Shown one piece after another: positions 31,031-41,933 of a stretch of DNA of 55,534 bases. The stretch is taken from assembly GCF_000372725.1 (NCBI RefSeq), contig NW_005195736.1, positions 210,506 to 266,039 on the forward strand, given 5' to 3'. Source of the stretch: Emiliania huxleyi CCMP1516 (lineage: Eukaryota > Haptophyta > Isochrysidales > Noelaerhabdaceae). Each line of letters starts with the position of its first letter. Position 1 is the first letter of the stretch. Position numbers and translations under genes: made by a program. The notes under the pieces were generated by a model. That model was not told where the DNA came from, made no database searches, and saw only the letters and a program-made list of their open reading frames with translations.

Positions 31031-31155
31031 CGCGGCGTCACACCTGCTCAAAAAAAGGAAGGGCCTGGTTGGAGCCACGGGGCTCACGAGGACGTGCTCG
31101 CTCGGTTCTCGCCGCCTCGCCCTGCGCCACTTGGGCCGGTGAGGCGGCGCCCCAC

Positions 31156-31216
31156 TTTTTTTTCCTTTTGGAGCGCCTTCGTTGTTAATAGTACAAACCC
31201 AATGGTCCCTTGCTGA
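31156..31216 (-). repeat. Dispersed repeat, copy 1
   Basis: Contains GAGCGCCTTCGTTGTTAATA and, inverted, CAAGGGACCATTGGGTTTGT. The first word recurs inverted at 48644-48664; the second recurs at 46625-46645. Confidence 0.55.
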
Positions 31217-31767
31217 ATCCGTGTTGGATGATCGATGAACGAATCCAACGAGCAACGTTTGCAACGAAGCCCCCGCGTGCCGGCTGCCGGTGCCGCCCCA
31301 CTCGCCCCTCGCCGCCGTGCGACGCGGGGCACGACGGGGCGTGAGCCCTGAATGAACGTCGTCACGGTTCACCCTTTGAAGAGTGAGAGTGGAGATGTGG
31401 AGAGTTGGTGCGTGCGCGGTGCGGGTGCGCTGCGCCCGTCTGTCTGTGTCTGCTGTCTCAGCAGCCGCGTGCCCGCCCCCAAGCACGAGAGCGCGGCGAT
31501 ATGAACATGTGGTCCAAAGGCGCGCGCCCCCAAGCACGGTGTTCGCCGGGTCGCTCCATCGGTTCGTCGTCGTCCACCAGCCCCCGGGGCGCTGCCCACC
31601 AGCACCGAGGGCTGTGAGCGGGGAACATCACGAGGAGAACACACTGAACCACCAGCCCGACGCTCACTACAAGTGACAACGGCCGATCGAAGGACCTGCC
31701 GCGAGGTCGCCCCACCGCGCCGCAACCGGAGGTGCCCTGCGCCAACCGCAGCCGTCGCTCTTCACCG

Positions 31768-32460
31768 TCACTTGATTTTGCTGTACGCGTAGCAGCCGCC
31801 GATACAGACCAGCGCCCCCAAGATGGCGATGGGCGAGTGCGTGTCGCGAAGGAAGACACGCGATGCCCCACGCAATGACGCCAATCTTGTTGAAGCAGCC
31901 CAGCACCATGAAGGACGTTGCGGTGACGAGGCTCTGCAACCACAGCCCGGTGTGTAGGATATGAGGGCGCCCGCGCGGCGCAGCTTGCCGCGACTGGCAC
32001 AAAGACGCTGAACTTGCGCATCCGGCGCGCGAGCAGAGTGATCTGCCTGCCCTCGCGGAAGAAGGCCATGAGCACCAGCGTGAAACACGCGCCGATGCCA
32101 TATTGAGCAGCATGAGGCCAGGCTTGCTCACCGAGACGCCGCGGACGGCGAGCAGGTGGCGGCGCTGCAGCATGCGCTCCGCGCACGCGAAGGCGAGGTT
32201 GAGGAGCAGCAGGAAGAGCCCGATCGGCGAGAAGCTCAGGTCGGCTGACTCGTACATCAGCACGCCGATTGCGATCGCCGCCGTGCTGCCAGCACTCCAC
32301 GCATCGCACTTGAGGTTGTCCGGCTGGTGCAAGAGCGACTCGATGGCCAGCGTGACGATGGGACCAGGTTGTGCACCACCACGAAGGTGCCAATAGTTAC
32401 GTAGCGAAGCGCGAGTGGATGGAGGTGGCCATCATCGCCGCGAAGGGAATTTTTAGCTCG
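31768..32460 (-). pseudogene. Nucleotide-sugar / triose-phosphate transporter-like pseudogene
   Basis: Fragments of a drug/metabolite-superfamily transporter appear in order but in shifting frames: KIPFAAMMATSIHSRFA, VTIGTFVVVHNLVP, then a long piece (STAAIAIGVLMYESADLSF, SPIGLFLLLLNLAFACAERM, LQRRHLLAVRGVSVSKPGLM), then GIGACFTLVLMAFFREG, ATSFMVLGCFNKIGVIAWGI, and finally FLRDTHSPIAILGALVCIGG ending YAYSKIK-stop. At least four or five single-base shifts are needed, for example a missing base before ATCGTCACG. This many indels argues for a decayed gene. In life it would have been a Golgi or plastid-envelope carrier with about ten membrane spans. Confidence 0.7.
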
Positions 32461-32712
32461 GATTGTATCCGGATACCTTGAGTTATGCCGGTACGAGAGC
32501 GCCCCCGCGCCTGCCCCGTCGGCGTCGCAGCGAGTCAAGTCAAGTCAAGCCAATACGAATGAACGAAAATCACAAAAATCATTTCTGCGCCACAGGCGTC
32601 AACGCTACTCACATTCCACATCGTCCACGTCTCACGACGAGTTCAGCTCTGTACACTACATATGTATACCATGCACATTCACGTGGCCACGGTTCCAATT
32701 TCCATTCTCCAT

Positions 32713-35700
32713 TCACACGTATCCGTAAACGTAGAACTTGCACACCGTCAGCCCCGCCGCAGACGGCCGGTTGAGGTAGATGTAGCGCCCCAACGCGTTG
32801 ATCTCCACCTCCAACATCACGTTCGACGACACGCTCACGTCCGACTTCACCAGCGCGTTGCCCGTGTACGTCTCCGCCGTCGAGCCGAGATAGATGTCGA
32901 CGTCCGTCAGCCGTTCCGCGCAGCAGTCGTTGCGGTTCTGCAGCCGCACGTAGCGCACATACACCTCGCTCCCGAGGTCGACGCCCCACGTGTGGCTTGT
33001 GTATTGGCCGCACTCGGCCCACGGCCGTCCCGTCGTGCTGTCGGCATATGACAGGTCGCTCACGGGCGCCTGCTTGTTGTAGACGCTCGAGTCCTGGTAC
33101 GTGGTGGCCGTGCGAAGGTCGAGCAGCTGCGCTGCTGGTGGCGGCGACGGAGGCGCGGGCGGTGGCGGCGGCGAGGGCGGCGGCGGCGGCGGCGATGGTG
33201 GCGACGGCGGCGGTGGAGGCGGTGATGGTGACGGCGGCGGCGCGGGCGAAGCGAAGACGTAGAACTTGCACACCGTCAGCCCCGCCGCAGACGGCCGGTT
33301 GAGGTAGATGTAGCGCCCCAACGCGTTGATCTCCACCTCCAACATCACGTTCGACGACACGCTCACGTCCGACTTCACCAGCGCGTTGCCCGTGTACGTC
33401 TCCGCCGTCGAGCCGAGATAGATGTCGACGTCCGTCAGCCGCTCCGCGCAGCAGTCGTTGCGGTTCTGCAGCCGCACGTAGCGCACATACACCTCGCTCC
33501 CGAGGTCGACGCCCCACGTGTGGCTTGTGTATTGGCCGCACTCGGCCCACGGCCGTCCCGTCGTGCTGTCGGCATATGACAGGTCGCTCACGGGCGCCTG
33601 CTTGTTGTAGACGCTCGAGTCCTGGTACGTGGTGGCCGTGCGAAGGTCGAGCAGCTGCGCTGCTGGTGGCGGCGACGGAGGCGCGGGCGGTGGCGGCGGC
33701 GATGGCGATGCGGAGGGAGGCGGTGGTGACGGTGAGGCGGAGGGAGGCGGCGGAGATGGTGATGCGGAGGGAGGCGGCGGCGAGGGCGAGGCGGACGGCG
33801 GCGGGGGCGAGGGCGATGCCGAGGGAGGCGGCGGCGACGGCGACACGGATGGCGGCGGGGGTGACGGCGATGCTGAGGGCGGCGGGGGCGACGGCGATGC
33901 TGAGGGCGGCGGCGGCGAGGGTGAGGCGGACGGCGGCGGCGGCGACGGCGAGGTGGAGGGAGGCGGCGGCGAGGGCGAGGCGGAGGCGGGCGGTGGCGAC
34001 GGCGAGGTGGAGGGAGGCGGCGGCGAGGGCGATGCTGAGGGAGGCGGTGGTGACGGTGAGGCGGAGGGAGGCGGCGGAGATGGTGAGGCGGAGGGAGGCG
34101 GCGGCGAGGGCGAGGCGGACGGCGGCGGGGGCGATGCCGAGGGAGGCGGCGGCGACGGCGACACGGATGGCGGCGGGGGTGACGGCGATGCTGAGGGCGG
34201 CGGGGGCGACGGCGATGCTGCGGGCGGCGGCGGCGAGGGTGGGGCGGACGGCGGCGGCGGCGACGGCGAGGTGGAGGGAGGCGGCGGCGACGGCGAGGCG
34301 GAGGCGGGCGGTGGCGACGGCGAGGTGGAGGGAGGCGGCGGCGAGGGCGATGCCGAGGGAGGCGGTGGCGAGGGCGATGCTGAGGGAGGCGGTGGCGACG
34401 GCGACACGGATGGCGGCGGGGGTGACGGCGATGCTGAGGGCGGCGGGGGCGAGGGTGAGGCGGACGGCGGCGGCGGCGACGGCGAGATGGAGGGAGGTGG
34501 CGGCGACGGCGAGGCGGAGGGAGGCGGCGGCGAGGGCGATGCTGAGGGAGGCGGTGGCGGCGACGGCGAGGTGGAGGGAGGCGGCGGCGACGGCGAGGCG
34601 GAGGGAGGCGGCGGCGACGGCGAGGTGGAGGGAGGCGGTGGCGAGGGCGATGCTGAGGGAGGCGGTGGTGACGGTGAGGCGGAGGGAGGCGGCGGAGATG
34701 GTGAGGCGGAGGGAGGCGGCGGCGAGGGCGAGGCGGACGGCGGCGGGGGCGATGCCGAGGGAGGCGGCGGCGACGGCGACACGGATGGCGGCGGGGGTGA
34801 CGGCGATGCTGAGGGCGGCGGCGGCGAGGGTGGGGCGGACGGCGGCGGCGGCGACGGCGAGACGGACGGCGGCGGCGCGGGCGAAGCGTAAACGTAGAAC
34901 TTGCACACCGTCAGCCCCGCCGCAGACGGCCGGTTGAGGTAGATGTAACGCCCCAACGCGTTGATCTCCACCTCCAACATCACGTTCGACGACACGCTCA
35001 CGTCCGACTTCACCAGCGCGTTGCCCGTGTACGTCTCCGCCGTCGAGCCGAGATAGATGTCGACGTCCGTCAGCCGCTCCGCGCAGCAGTCGTTGCGGTT
35101 CTGCAGCCGCACGTAGCGCACATACACCTCGCTCCCGAGGTCGACGCCCCACGTGTGGCTTGTGTATTGGCCGCACTCGGCCCACGGCCGTCCCGTCGTG
35201 CTGTCGGCATATGACAGGTCGCTCACGGGCGCCTGCTTGTTGTAGACGCTCGAGTCCTGGTACGTGGTGGCCGTGCGAAGGTCGAGCAGCTGCGCTGCTG
35301 GTGGCGGCGACGGAGGCGCGGGCGGTGGCGGCGGCGATGGCGATGCGGAGGGAGGCGGCGGCAACGGCGAGGCGGAAGGAGGCGGCGGCGACGGTGATGC
35401 GGAGGGAGGCGGCGGCATTGCGCCAGAGACGTAGTCTGACGTGCATGTCCCTGGGCAGATGGTGGCATGCCAGCTCGACGATGATGCACTCTCGTAGCAG
35501 TACAAGTCACCGCTCGCTTGCTCGCCGCTGTGGATACCCCAGCAGTACGGGTGACTCACTGCACACGCACAGCCAGTTGGCGGTGAGGGCGGTGGCGGCG
35601 ACGTCGGCGGCGAGGGTGGCGGCGGATGCGACGGTGCCGAGCTGCCCAAGTCCTCGAGGATGAAGAGGCCGCGGTTCTGGTCGGACACGACGACGAGGCC

Positions 35701-36921
35701 GCTCGCGGGGAAGACGTAGGTCCCCCACGCGCCGTTCCAGTTCTTCGTGCCGTCGCCGTCGGGGTACGTGTCAAAGTAGCCCATCTCCGAGCGCGAGCTT
35801 AGGTCGAAGACGCGCATGCCCGAGGCATAGTTGGCGACGTACAACCGGCCGTTGCGGCAGATGTGGTTGTGCGAGATGGCGCCGACGCCGTTGGTGAACG
35901 AAGTGAGGAATGAGGGACTGCTCAGGTCGGAGACGTTGAACTCGAAGATCGTGGTGGGCGCCCCTGAGCTGTATGAGAATAATTCGTCGCCCACGTACGC
36001 GCGCATCGTGCCGATGTCAACCCACACGTTGTGCGAGTACACAGCGCCGGGCCAAGTGCCGTTGCCGAGCAGGGCGATCGCGCTCTTGTCGGTCACATCC
36101 CAGATCTGCAGCCGCGCCCCCCATCCCCATCCCAGAGCTCTAGCCGCGAAGAAGATCTGCTTGCCGGCGTACGGCCCCGACGCGAACGTGGTCACCTGTC
36201 CGTCGTGAACGTAGCCTTCCCCAAACTTGCCAATGTATTGCGGCGCGGCGGGGTTGGCGTTCAGGTCGTACATGCGCACGTTCTTGTTGTCATTCCAGCC
36301 GCCGACGCGGTACAGGTAGCCGCTAACCTCGTCAACCACCACGTTGTGGCTCGATTCGGGCCCGCCGCCGTTGTCAATGGCCGCGGGGCCGACGGAGATG
36401 GACGGTGGGTCGGAGTCCAGGCCCGAGAGGTCGAAGACGACGATGCCCGGCTGGTCCAACGCCTCGGTGACATAGTACGCGTGATGGCCGAAGACCTTGA
36501 CGTCCTTCCACGAGCTGCTCGGCGACGTGAAGCTCGGAGCGGTGACCACGGCGGCCGTCTGCACGTCGACGGCGCTCAAGCCCGTCATGTAGCACATGAG
36601 CGCCCACTCCTTGCCGGTGGCCGCCGACGTGTAGCCCCAGATGTCGCTGCCGTACACGCCGCTGCAACACGTGCTGATGGGCACGTGGTGCTTGAGCGCG
36701 ACGTTGAGCGAGTCGAAGTTGGCCGCCGGCTCGGCCGGGCCGGACTTCGGCGGCGTGGACGGGCGCATGTGGGTCTCGCCGGCGGGCGACGTCATCGCCA
36801 TCCGGGCCATGTTCTGAAGATGTCGCCTCTGATTAGCGGAGGGCGCTGTGAGCGCCGTCGCGTCGGGGAGTAAGAACGGGGAGAGAACAAGGGCTGAGCC
36901 CAGGCCGCTGAGGCCGAGCAT
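32713..36921 (-). CDS. LVIVD-repeat / F5/8-C lectin-like wall protein, 1402 residues, intronless
   Basis: Met at 36921 begins a signal-like N-terminus (MLGLSGLGSALVLSPFLLPD). Residues about 60-430 form an LVIVD-type beta-propeller with repeated strand motifs (PGIVVFDLSGLDSD, ARLQIWDVTDKSAI, TIFEFNVSDLSSPSF, SGMRVFDLSSRSEMG, RGLFILEDLG). A Cys-rich knot (CACAVSHPYCWG ... CPGTCTSDY) follows. Then come three almost identical copies of a discoidin/fucolectin-like domain (TTYQDSSVYNKQAPVSDLSY, VYVRYVRLQNRNDCC, GRYIYLNRPSAAGLTVCKFY). Copies 1 and 2 are separated by a 400-residue SPSPPPPSA rod; copies 2 and 3 by a short Pro linker. No membrane anchor or Hint domain. Probably a secreted, glycan-binding extracellular-matrix protein. 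Confidence 0.75.
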   Translation of the reverse strand: MLGLSGLGSALVLSPFLLPDATALTAPSANQRRHLQNMARMAMTSPAGETHMRPSTPPKSGPAEPAANFDSLNVALKHHVPISTCCSGVYGSDIWGYTSAATGKEWALMCYMTGLSAVDVQTAAVVTAPSFTSPSSSWKDVKVFGHHAYYVTEALDQPGIVVFDLSGLDSDPPSISVGPAAIDNGGGPESSHNVVVDEVSGYLYRVGGWNDNKNVRMYDLNANPAAPQYIGKFGEGYVHDGQVTTFASGPYAGKQIFFAARALGWGWGARLQIWDVTDKSAIALLGNGTWPGAVYSHNVWVDIGTMRAYVGDELFSYSSGAPTTIFEFNVSDLSSPSFLTSFTNGVGAISHNHICRNGRLYVANYASGMRVFDLSSRSEMGYFDTYPDGDGTKNWNGAWGTYVFPASGLVVVSDQNRGLFILEDLGSSAPSHPPPPSPPTSPPPPSPPTGCACAVSHPYCWGIHSGEQASGDLYCYESASSSSWHATICPGTCTSDYVSGAMPPPPSASPSPPPPSASPLPPPPSASPSPPPPPAPPSPPPAAQLLDLRTATTYQDSSVYNKQAPVSDLSYADSTTGRPWAECGQYTSHTWGVDLGSEVYVRYVRLQNRNDCCAERLTDVDIYLGSTAETYTGNALVKSDVSVSSNVMLEVEINALGRYIYLNRPSAAGLTVCKFYVYASPAPPPSVSPSPPPPSAPPSPPPPSASPSPPPPSVSPSPPPPSASPPPPSASPSPPPPSASPSPPPPSASPSPPPPSASPSPPPPSTSPSPPPPSASPSPPPPSTSPSPPPPPSASPSPPPPSASPSPPPPSISPSPPPPSASPSPPPPSASPSPPPPSVSPSPPPPSASPSPPPPSASPSPPPPSTSPSPPPASASPSPPPPSTSPSPPPPSAPPSPPPPAASPSPPPPSASPSPPPPSVSPSPPPPSASPPPPSASPSPPPPSASPSPPPPSASPSPPPPSASPSPPPPSTSPSPPPASASPSPPPPSTSPSPPPPSASPSPPPPSASPSPPPPSASPSPPPPSVSPSPPPPSASPSPPPPSASPSPPPPSASPSPPPPSASPSPPPPSASPSPPPPPAPPSPPPAAQLLDLRTATTYQDSSVYNKQAPVSDLSYADSTTGRPWAECGQYTSHTWGVDLGSEVYVRYVRLQNRNDCCAERLTDVDIYLGSTAETYTGNALVKSDVSVSSNVMLEVEINALGRYIYLNRPSAAGLTVCKFYVFASPAPPPSPSPPPPPPSPPSPPPPPPSPPPPPAPPSPPPAAQLLDLRTATTYQDSSVYNKQAPVSDLSYADSTTGRPWAECGQYTSHTWGVDLGSEVYVRYVRLQNRNDCCAERLTDVDIYLGSTAETYTGNALVKSDVSVSSNVMLEVEINALGRYIYLNRPSAAGLTVCKFYVYGYV
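32714..35310 (-). repeat. Three near-identical F5/8-C repeat units
   Basis: DNA at about 32726-33130, 33259-33670 and 34891-35300 is almost identical, differing at only a handful of bases (for example CTCCGCGCAGCAGTC versus TTCCGCGCAGCAGTC). The 33.7-34.9 kb part is a (TCGCCGTCGCCGCCGCCTCC)-type repeat coding the Pro rod. Confidence 0.8.
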
Positions 36922-39132
36922 GTGAAAGCCGGGCGCGATACGATGGGCACCCGGGGGGGGGGGAGGGAGCCGGTATCGACGAAAGGGACCGCTATAGCAG
37001 GAGACGGTGGTGAACGACTCGTGCGCGCTTTTCTGACGTTTGAGCCGCCATCGAAAAAAAGTCTTACTAGTATCCTAACGGTGTGGGGGCGCGGAGGGCT
37101 TGTTGGCGAGCCAAAATGGTGTTTTCCGAGGCGCTGCGCTAGGCTCAGAGCGAGTTCGCGCTGCGCTAGGCTCAGACGGCGAGTTCGCGCTGCGCTAGGC
37201 CCAGACGGCGAGTTCGCGCGGCTAGGCTCACAGATGCGAGTGCGCTGCGATAGAAGAAAAAAACAGGGTCGAAACGACAACCGAAGGGAGGACTGTGTAG
37301 TGTAATCAGGAGGGCGCAGGCGAGGAAGGCGCAGACGAGGCGGCCCTCCGGAAGAAAGCCAAGGCGGAGCGGCGCAAGGAGCAGCGGCACGCCGCGGCCG
37401 CGGCGGCAGGCCGTGTGCCCGGCCAACATGGGGAGGGAGGCGCGGCAGGAGGTCCCTCCTCCTTAGGCTGTACGAGGTTTTCCTCTCGCACCCCGTCTGT
37501 TTTCCTTTCCTTTTTTCTCTACAGCACCCTCTCTTTTCCTCTCTATTTTCCCGAGAAAACTCCGTGGAAATCGTCAAATTTTTGGCTCTGAGCCGAGTCT
37601 GAGGCTGGTTTGGGCCCAAAATCAGCCAAATTTTAGGCCAAATCGTCAAAATGCCGGGAATTTTGCGGAGAACCCGTGTAGACCTGGAAATTACCCTGCG
37701 ACCGCCTGGGTATTTTGTCGATTCCTCAATTTTGCCTCAGATTTTGCCCCAGACCAGCTCTCAGACTCAGGGAAACTCGCGAGTTTCCAGAATGGAGCAC
37801 CAAACACCCTCTGTTTTCCCTGGAAATTTCCGGCAACGCAAAGTGCTGGGGACCCTCTGTTTTCCTTTTTGTTTTCCGGAAAACCTCGTACAGGCCAACC
37901 TCCTCCTCGCGCATGGCTGCGGAGTGAGTCCCGAAGGTCTCAAGGTGTGCGCGTGAGAGGTGTGCAGTGGTGCACCGGAGGTGAGGACGGGAGGGAGGGC
38001 TGCGAGCCACTCTTGTGTGTGTGCGGCGCCACGCCTCACGAGGGCTCCGTTTTTATTCATTTATTTACCACGCGCACGCCGTCCCCCTCACTCACAGAGT
38101 GTCACACACCACACGGCCCTGCGAGCTGCGTGGCCGCGGGAAGGGTGTTGGTTGAGACGCGGGGCGACTGCGGACTGGGTGGGCGGGGCGAGGGCGGAGG
38201 GGCGGAGCAGCGACGCGCGCGCGACGGAGGGGCGGAGCAGCGACCGCTGGCGCGGTCGCTGCTCCATCTGTGCCAGAGACACGCGCTCTGCCCCTCCACA
38301 GAGCGCGCGTGAGGCAAGGTGGGGGCAAGCGTGGCGGCGCGGGGACGCGCGGCGGCGGCGGCGAGCAGCCGAGCGCTCCGTGCGCGGTGAGGCGGCCGGG
38401 CGAGGGCGCGGCGGGCGACGGGGCAAGGGAGCAGCCGGGCGAGGAGAGGTAGGAGGTGCTCGCCGGCGAGCGCTCCCGCGCCTGCGAAGGGGCAAGGCCT
38501 GAGGGCGGGCGGGCGGGCGGGCGGGCGGGCGCGGGTGGGGGGGATAAACGCTGCGCCGCCAAAGGAACCAGCGACACTGGCCGCGGCTCGTCGCCACGCG
38601 CCGGCTCGGAAGAGGGGCTGTCGGCGGCGAAGCAGAGTGGCACGCCTCGCCGCTCGAGCCGCCGACAGCCCCCCTCCTCGACGTGACGGCCGCTCCCGGA
38701 GCCGGCCGGTGCGCGCCCGACCCACGCCCCCTCTCGCACCCTTCCGACCCCCCCTGCGCGGCGCACCCGTCCGCTGTGCGCCGGCTCGAGCGCATATTGC
38801 CAAATCGCGACGTTTGAGCGCAGCGCACGCATCCTCTGGGCGCCTGAGCGCGGCGGAATCTTGCCAGAATGTGGCCGCAGGAAGAGCCTCCGGCGGGCCT
38901 CCGGCGGACGCCTGGCGGCGTGGCGCTGCGCGCCGGCCTGCGGCCCAAAGCCCGAACGAGCGTCAAGTTAACTTGACCCGCCGAATCCCTTGGTTGGCCC
39001 TCGCAGCTGTGATACAAAAGTGGGGACACGCCTGGCGGCGCGCCCCCCAAAAGAATTTTACCTCCGCGCTCGCAGAACACGATTAAAAAAGATTCCGCGC
39101 TCCGACTCATCTCTTTCCCACCTGCGGTGGGC

Positions 39133-39164
<32 letters not shown>

Positions 39165-40070
39165 TCACAAACTTTGGGGATTCGTCTCATTTTGGTCTCA
39201 CCCAGGACAAGTCAGTCTCACAATCATCTCACGAGTTACAGTGAGACGGTGTTGAGACCTTTTGGCTGCAAAAACTGAGACGACCGCTGGCTCAGGAGTG
39301 GTCTCAGTTTTGGTCTCGGGCTCGTCTCATTCCTCGTGCCACCCTGGCCGACTCCCGTGTGGTCGAGCGAGCGGTGCTCCGGCGCGATGTCCGGCCACGG
39401 CGCATCGGACAAGCCGGGCAGCTGGTTGGGCTTGCTTCCCCAGCCTCACGAGAGTAGAAAAGAAAGGGGCGGCCCGCCGAGAATTCTCCGAGACACGTCT
39501 ATGAAGTCTTCAGACTGCCACGCACGGAAACTTCCTTTATGATTGAATGATTTCACTAAAAGGTACTACAGGCCCATATCTCAGGGGCCGAGATGCAGGC
39601 AATGTGAGAGTGGTGTTCACGTGTGGCTGTGTACAAATAAATAAATAGAGCAGACAACCCCTGGATGCCTGGTGGCTGTGTACGACGGGGGAGCGTTGAA
39701 GCGTGTAAAAAATTTTCGTGTTAGTGCCAGTGCGCGCCAGTCCCGTGCCCAGTGTTGTGCGAGGGTGTTTGTTTGTAAAATTCTTTTTGTCCGCGGGAGT
39801 CGCTTAGACGGCTCCAGTGGTGTACCTGTGTTAGTGCCAGTGCGCGCCAGTCCCGTGCCCAGGTCGCCCCGAGCCAGGTCGGCGAGGCGGGTTGTGAGGA
39901 TGGCGCCGCTCATGCGGTCAAAAACACAACCCCGGACATGCCGCCAGAAAGAAAAAACAATGCGCGGAACGGCATCGCAGGTCCTCAAGACTTGGCCAGC
40001 GTAAAATTCTTTTTGTCCTTTCCGGGTAAAGTCGCAGGCTCGCGGTGCCGAAGGGGTCGCGGCCTCGCTC
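36922..40070. other. 3.1-kb gene-free region with repeats
   Basis: No convincing gene. It contains a unit of about 29 bp (GCGCTGCGCTAGGCTCAGAC) repeated three to four times at 37130-37235. CCCTCTGTTTTCC words recur at about 37487-37885. A GGGC run lies at 38507-38530 and a GCGGCG run at 39130-39160. A cluster of GAGAC/GTCTC words lies at 39180-39330. Open frames of 180-340 codons here are GC-rich shadows with no recognisable motif. Confidence 0.4.
39715..40025 (+). promoter_or_regulatory. Leader elements upstream of the fibrillin-like gene
   Basis: GTTAGTGCCAGTGCGCGCC followed by AGTCCCGTGCCCAG occurs at 39720-39753 and again at 39830-39862. AAAATTCTTTTTGTCC occurs at 39778 and 40005, the latter about 50 bp before the ATG at 40071. 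These are the same blocks that precede the genes at 881(-) and 43843(+). Confidence 0.5.
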
Positions 40071-40273
40071 ATGTTCGCCGTGCTTGCGTCGACCGCCTGG
40101 ACTCCTTCCAGCTCAATCGCACCGCCCCTCGCGTCCCGCGAATCGCGCGCCGGGAGCCCGAGCTTGCAGGAGCGCATCTATCCGAACCTCGGCGGCGAGC
40201 GTGTGACCAAGAAGAAGCCGCGAAGAGACGCGCTCACAGAGCTGCTGGGCAAGCTGCCGGGGCGAAGCTCCGG

Positions 40274-40304
<31 letters not shown>

Positions 40305-41857
40305 GCGCCCGACCGGCGAGCCCTCATCGTCGGCGGCCTCGGCGCCGCCGCGTGGCTGCCGCGGCTGCTGCCGCTCGCGTTTGCTCCGCCGGCAGAGGAG
40401 AGCGACCAGGCCAAGCAGCAGCGGTACCTGGAGGAGGAGAGGGTACGGCTGGAGGAGGCGGCCCTCGCGACCAGCCCGGGCGCCGCCGGCGCGCGCGAGC
40501 GGGGCGGCCAGTTTGGCGGCACGCTCTTTGAGGAGGGCGACGCCGTGACGTCGCCGGCGGTCGAGGTGGCGTTGCTCGGCCTCGTCTCCGACACGGGGGG
40601 GGCGGAGCGGCTGAGCCCGAAGCAGCGGGCGAGGGCGGCGGCGTACGTCCAGCAGCTCGAGTCGCGCGGCGGCTCGCAGTACTTCGCCGCCTCTGGGCCG
40701 GGAAAGTGGGTGATCCCGTGGGTGGGCGGTGGGCAAAGCTAGATGGGGATAGCGCGGCTTCACGGCACTCGCATTGGGCCCGGTGAATCACCGCATTCAC
40801 TGCGGAGCTATTCACTGTCACGATTCACTGCAGTGAATCGTTCACTGTCACGATTCACTGCAGAGCTAGCTCTGCAGAGCTAGTCACTGTCACGATTCAC
40901 TGCAGAGCTAGTCACTGTCACGATTCACTGCAGAGCTAGTCACTGTCACGATTCACTGCAGAGCTAGTCACTGTCACGATTCACTGCAGAGCTAGTCACT
41001 GTCACGATTCACTGCAGAGCTAGTCACTGTCACGATTCACTGCAGAGCTAGTCACTGTCACGATTCACTGCAGAGCTAGTCACTGTCACGAGTCACTGCA
41101 GAGCTAGTCACTGTCACGATTCACTGCAGAGCTAGTCACTGTCACGATTCACTGCAGAGCTAGTCACTGTCACGATTCACTGCAGAGCTAGTCACTGTCA
41201 CGATTCACTGCAGAGCTAGTCACTGTCACGATTCACTGCAGAGCTAGTCACTGTCACGATTCACTGCAGAGCTAGTCACTGTCACGATTCACTGCAGAGC
41301 TAGTCACTGTCACGATTCACTGCACTCACTGCACGAGTCACTGCATTTGCATTCACCGCAGTCATGCCAGGGTCGGAATTCGCCGCATCACGCACTGCAG
41401 TCGACGCCCCCGCCCGCCCCCTGCATTCCCCCATCCAGGCTGGCAAAAGCTGTGGTCGTCGTCGGACGACGCGGCGCTGATGGGCGGTCCGTCGGCCAAG
41501 GAGATCGGCCTGTCGCCCGACCTGCGCAGCCGGCTCTCGCCCGGCGGCGCCTCCTTCCAGCTGGCGTCGACGCGCTACTATGTGTACGGTCCGGGGGACG
41601 ACGGCGTGTTTGTCGAGTACCTGTACCGCGCGCCGGGCGCGGTCGACGACCTGCTTCTCACGCGCGCGGGCCGAGTCCGCAACGACGGCGGCAACCGGTT
41701 CGGCTTCGAGTTTGGGCTGCCCCTCCGGCCGTACGAGGCGCGGGTCAATGCCGACACGACGAGCGGTGACGACATCTTCGCGGCGCTGGTTAGCGGGCGA
41801 CCGCTGGAGGGGCTGCCTGCGTCTGCGGCGGGTCTGCCGGGCGGATCAAAGGTGGAG

Positions 41858-41933
<76 letters not shown>

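Noticed and set aside
32609..35446. 945-codon minus-strand frame and 420-470-codon plus-strand frames overlapping the LVIVD/F5/8-C gene
   Set aside because: Other phases of the same Pro-rod and lectin repeats; the 1402-codon frame has recognisable domains and these do not.
37866..39110. Several 130-340-codon frames on both strands
   Set aside because: GC-rich region in which all frames stay open; composition extreme, no motif, no start context, no splice-linked partners.
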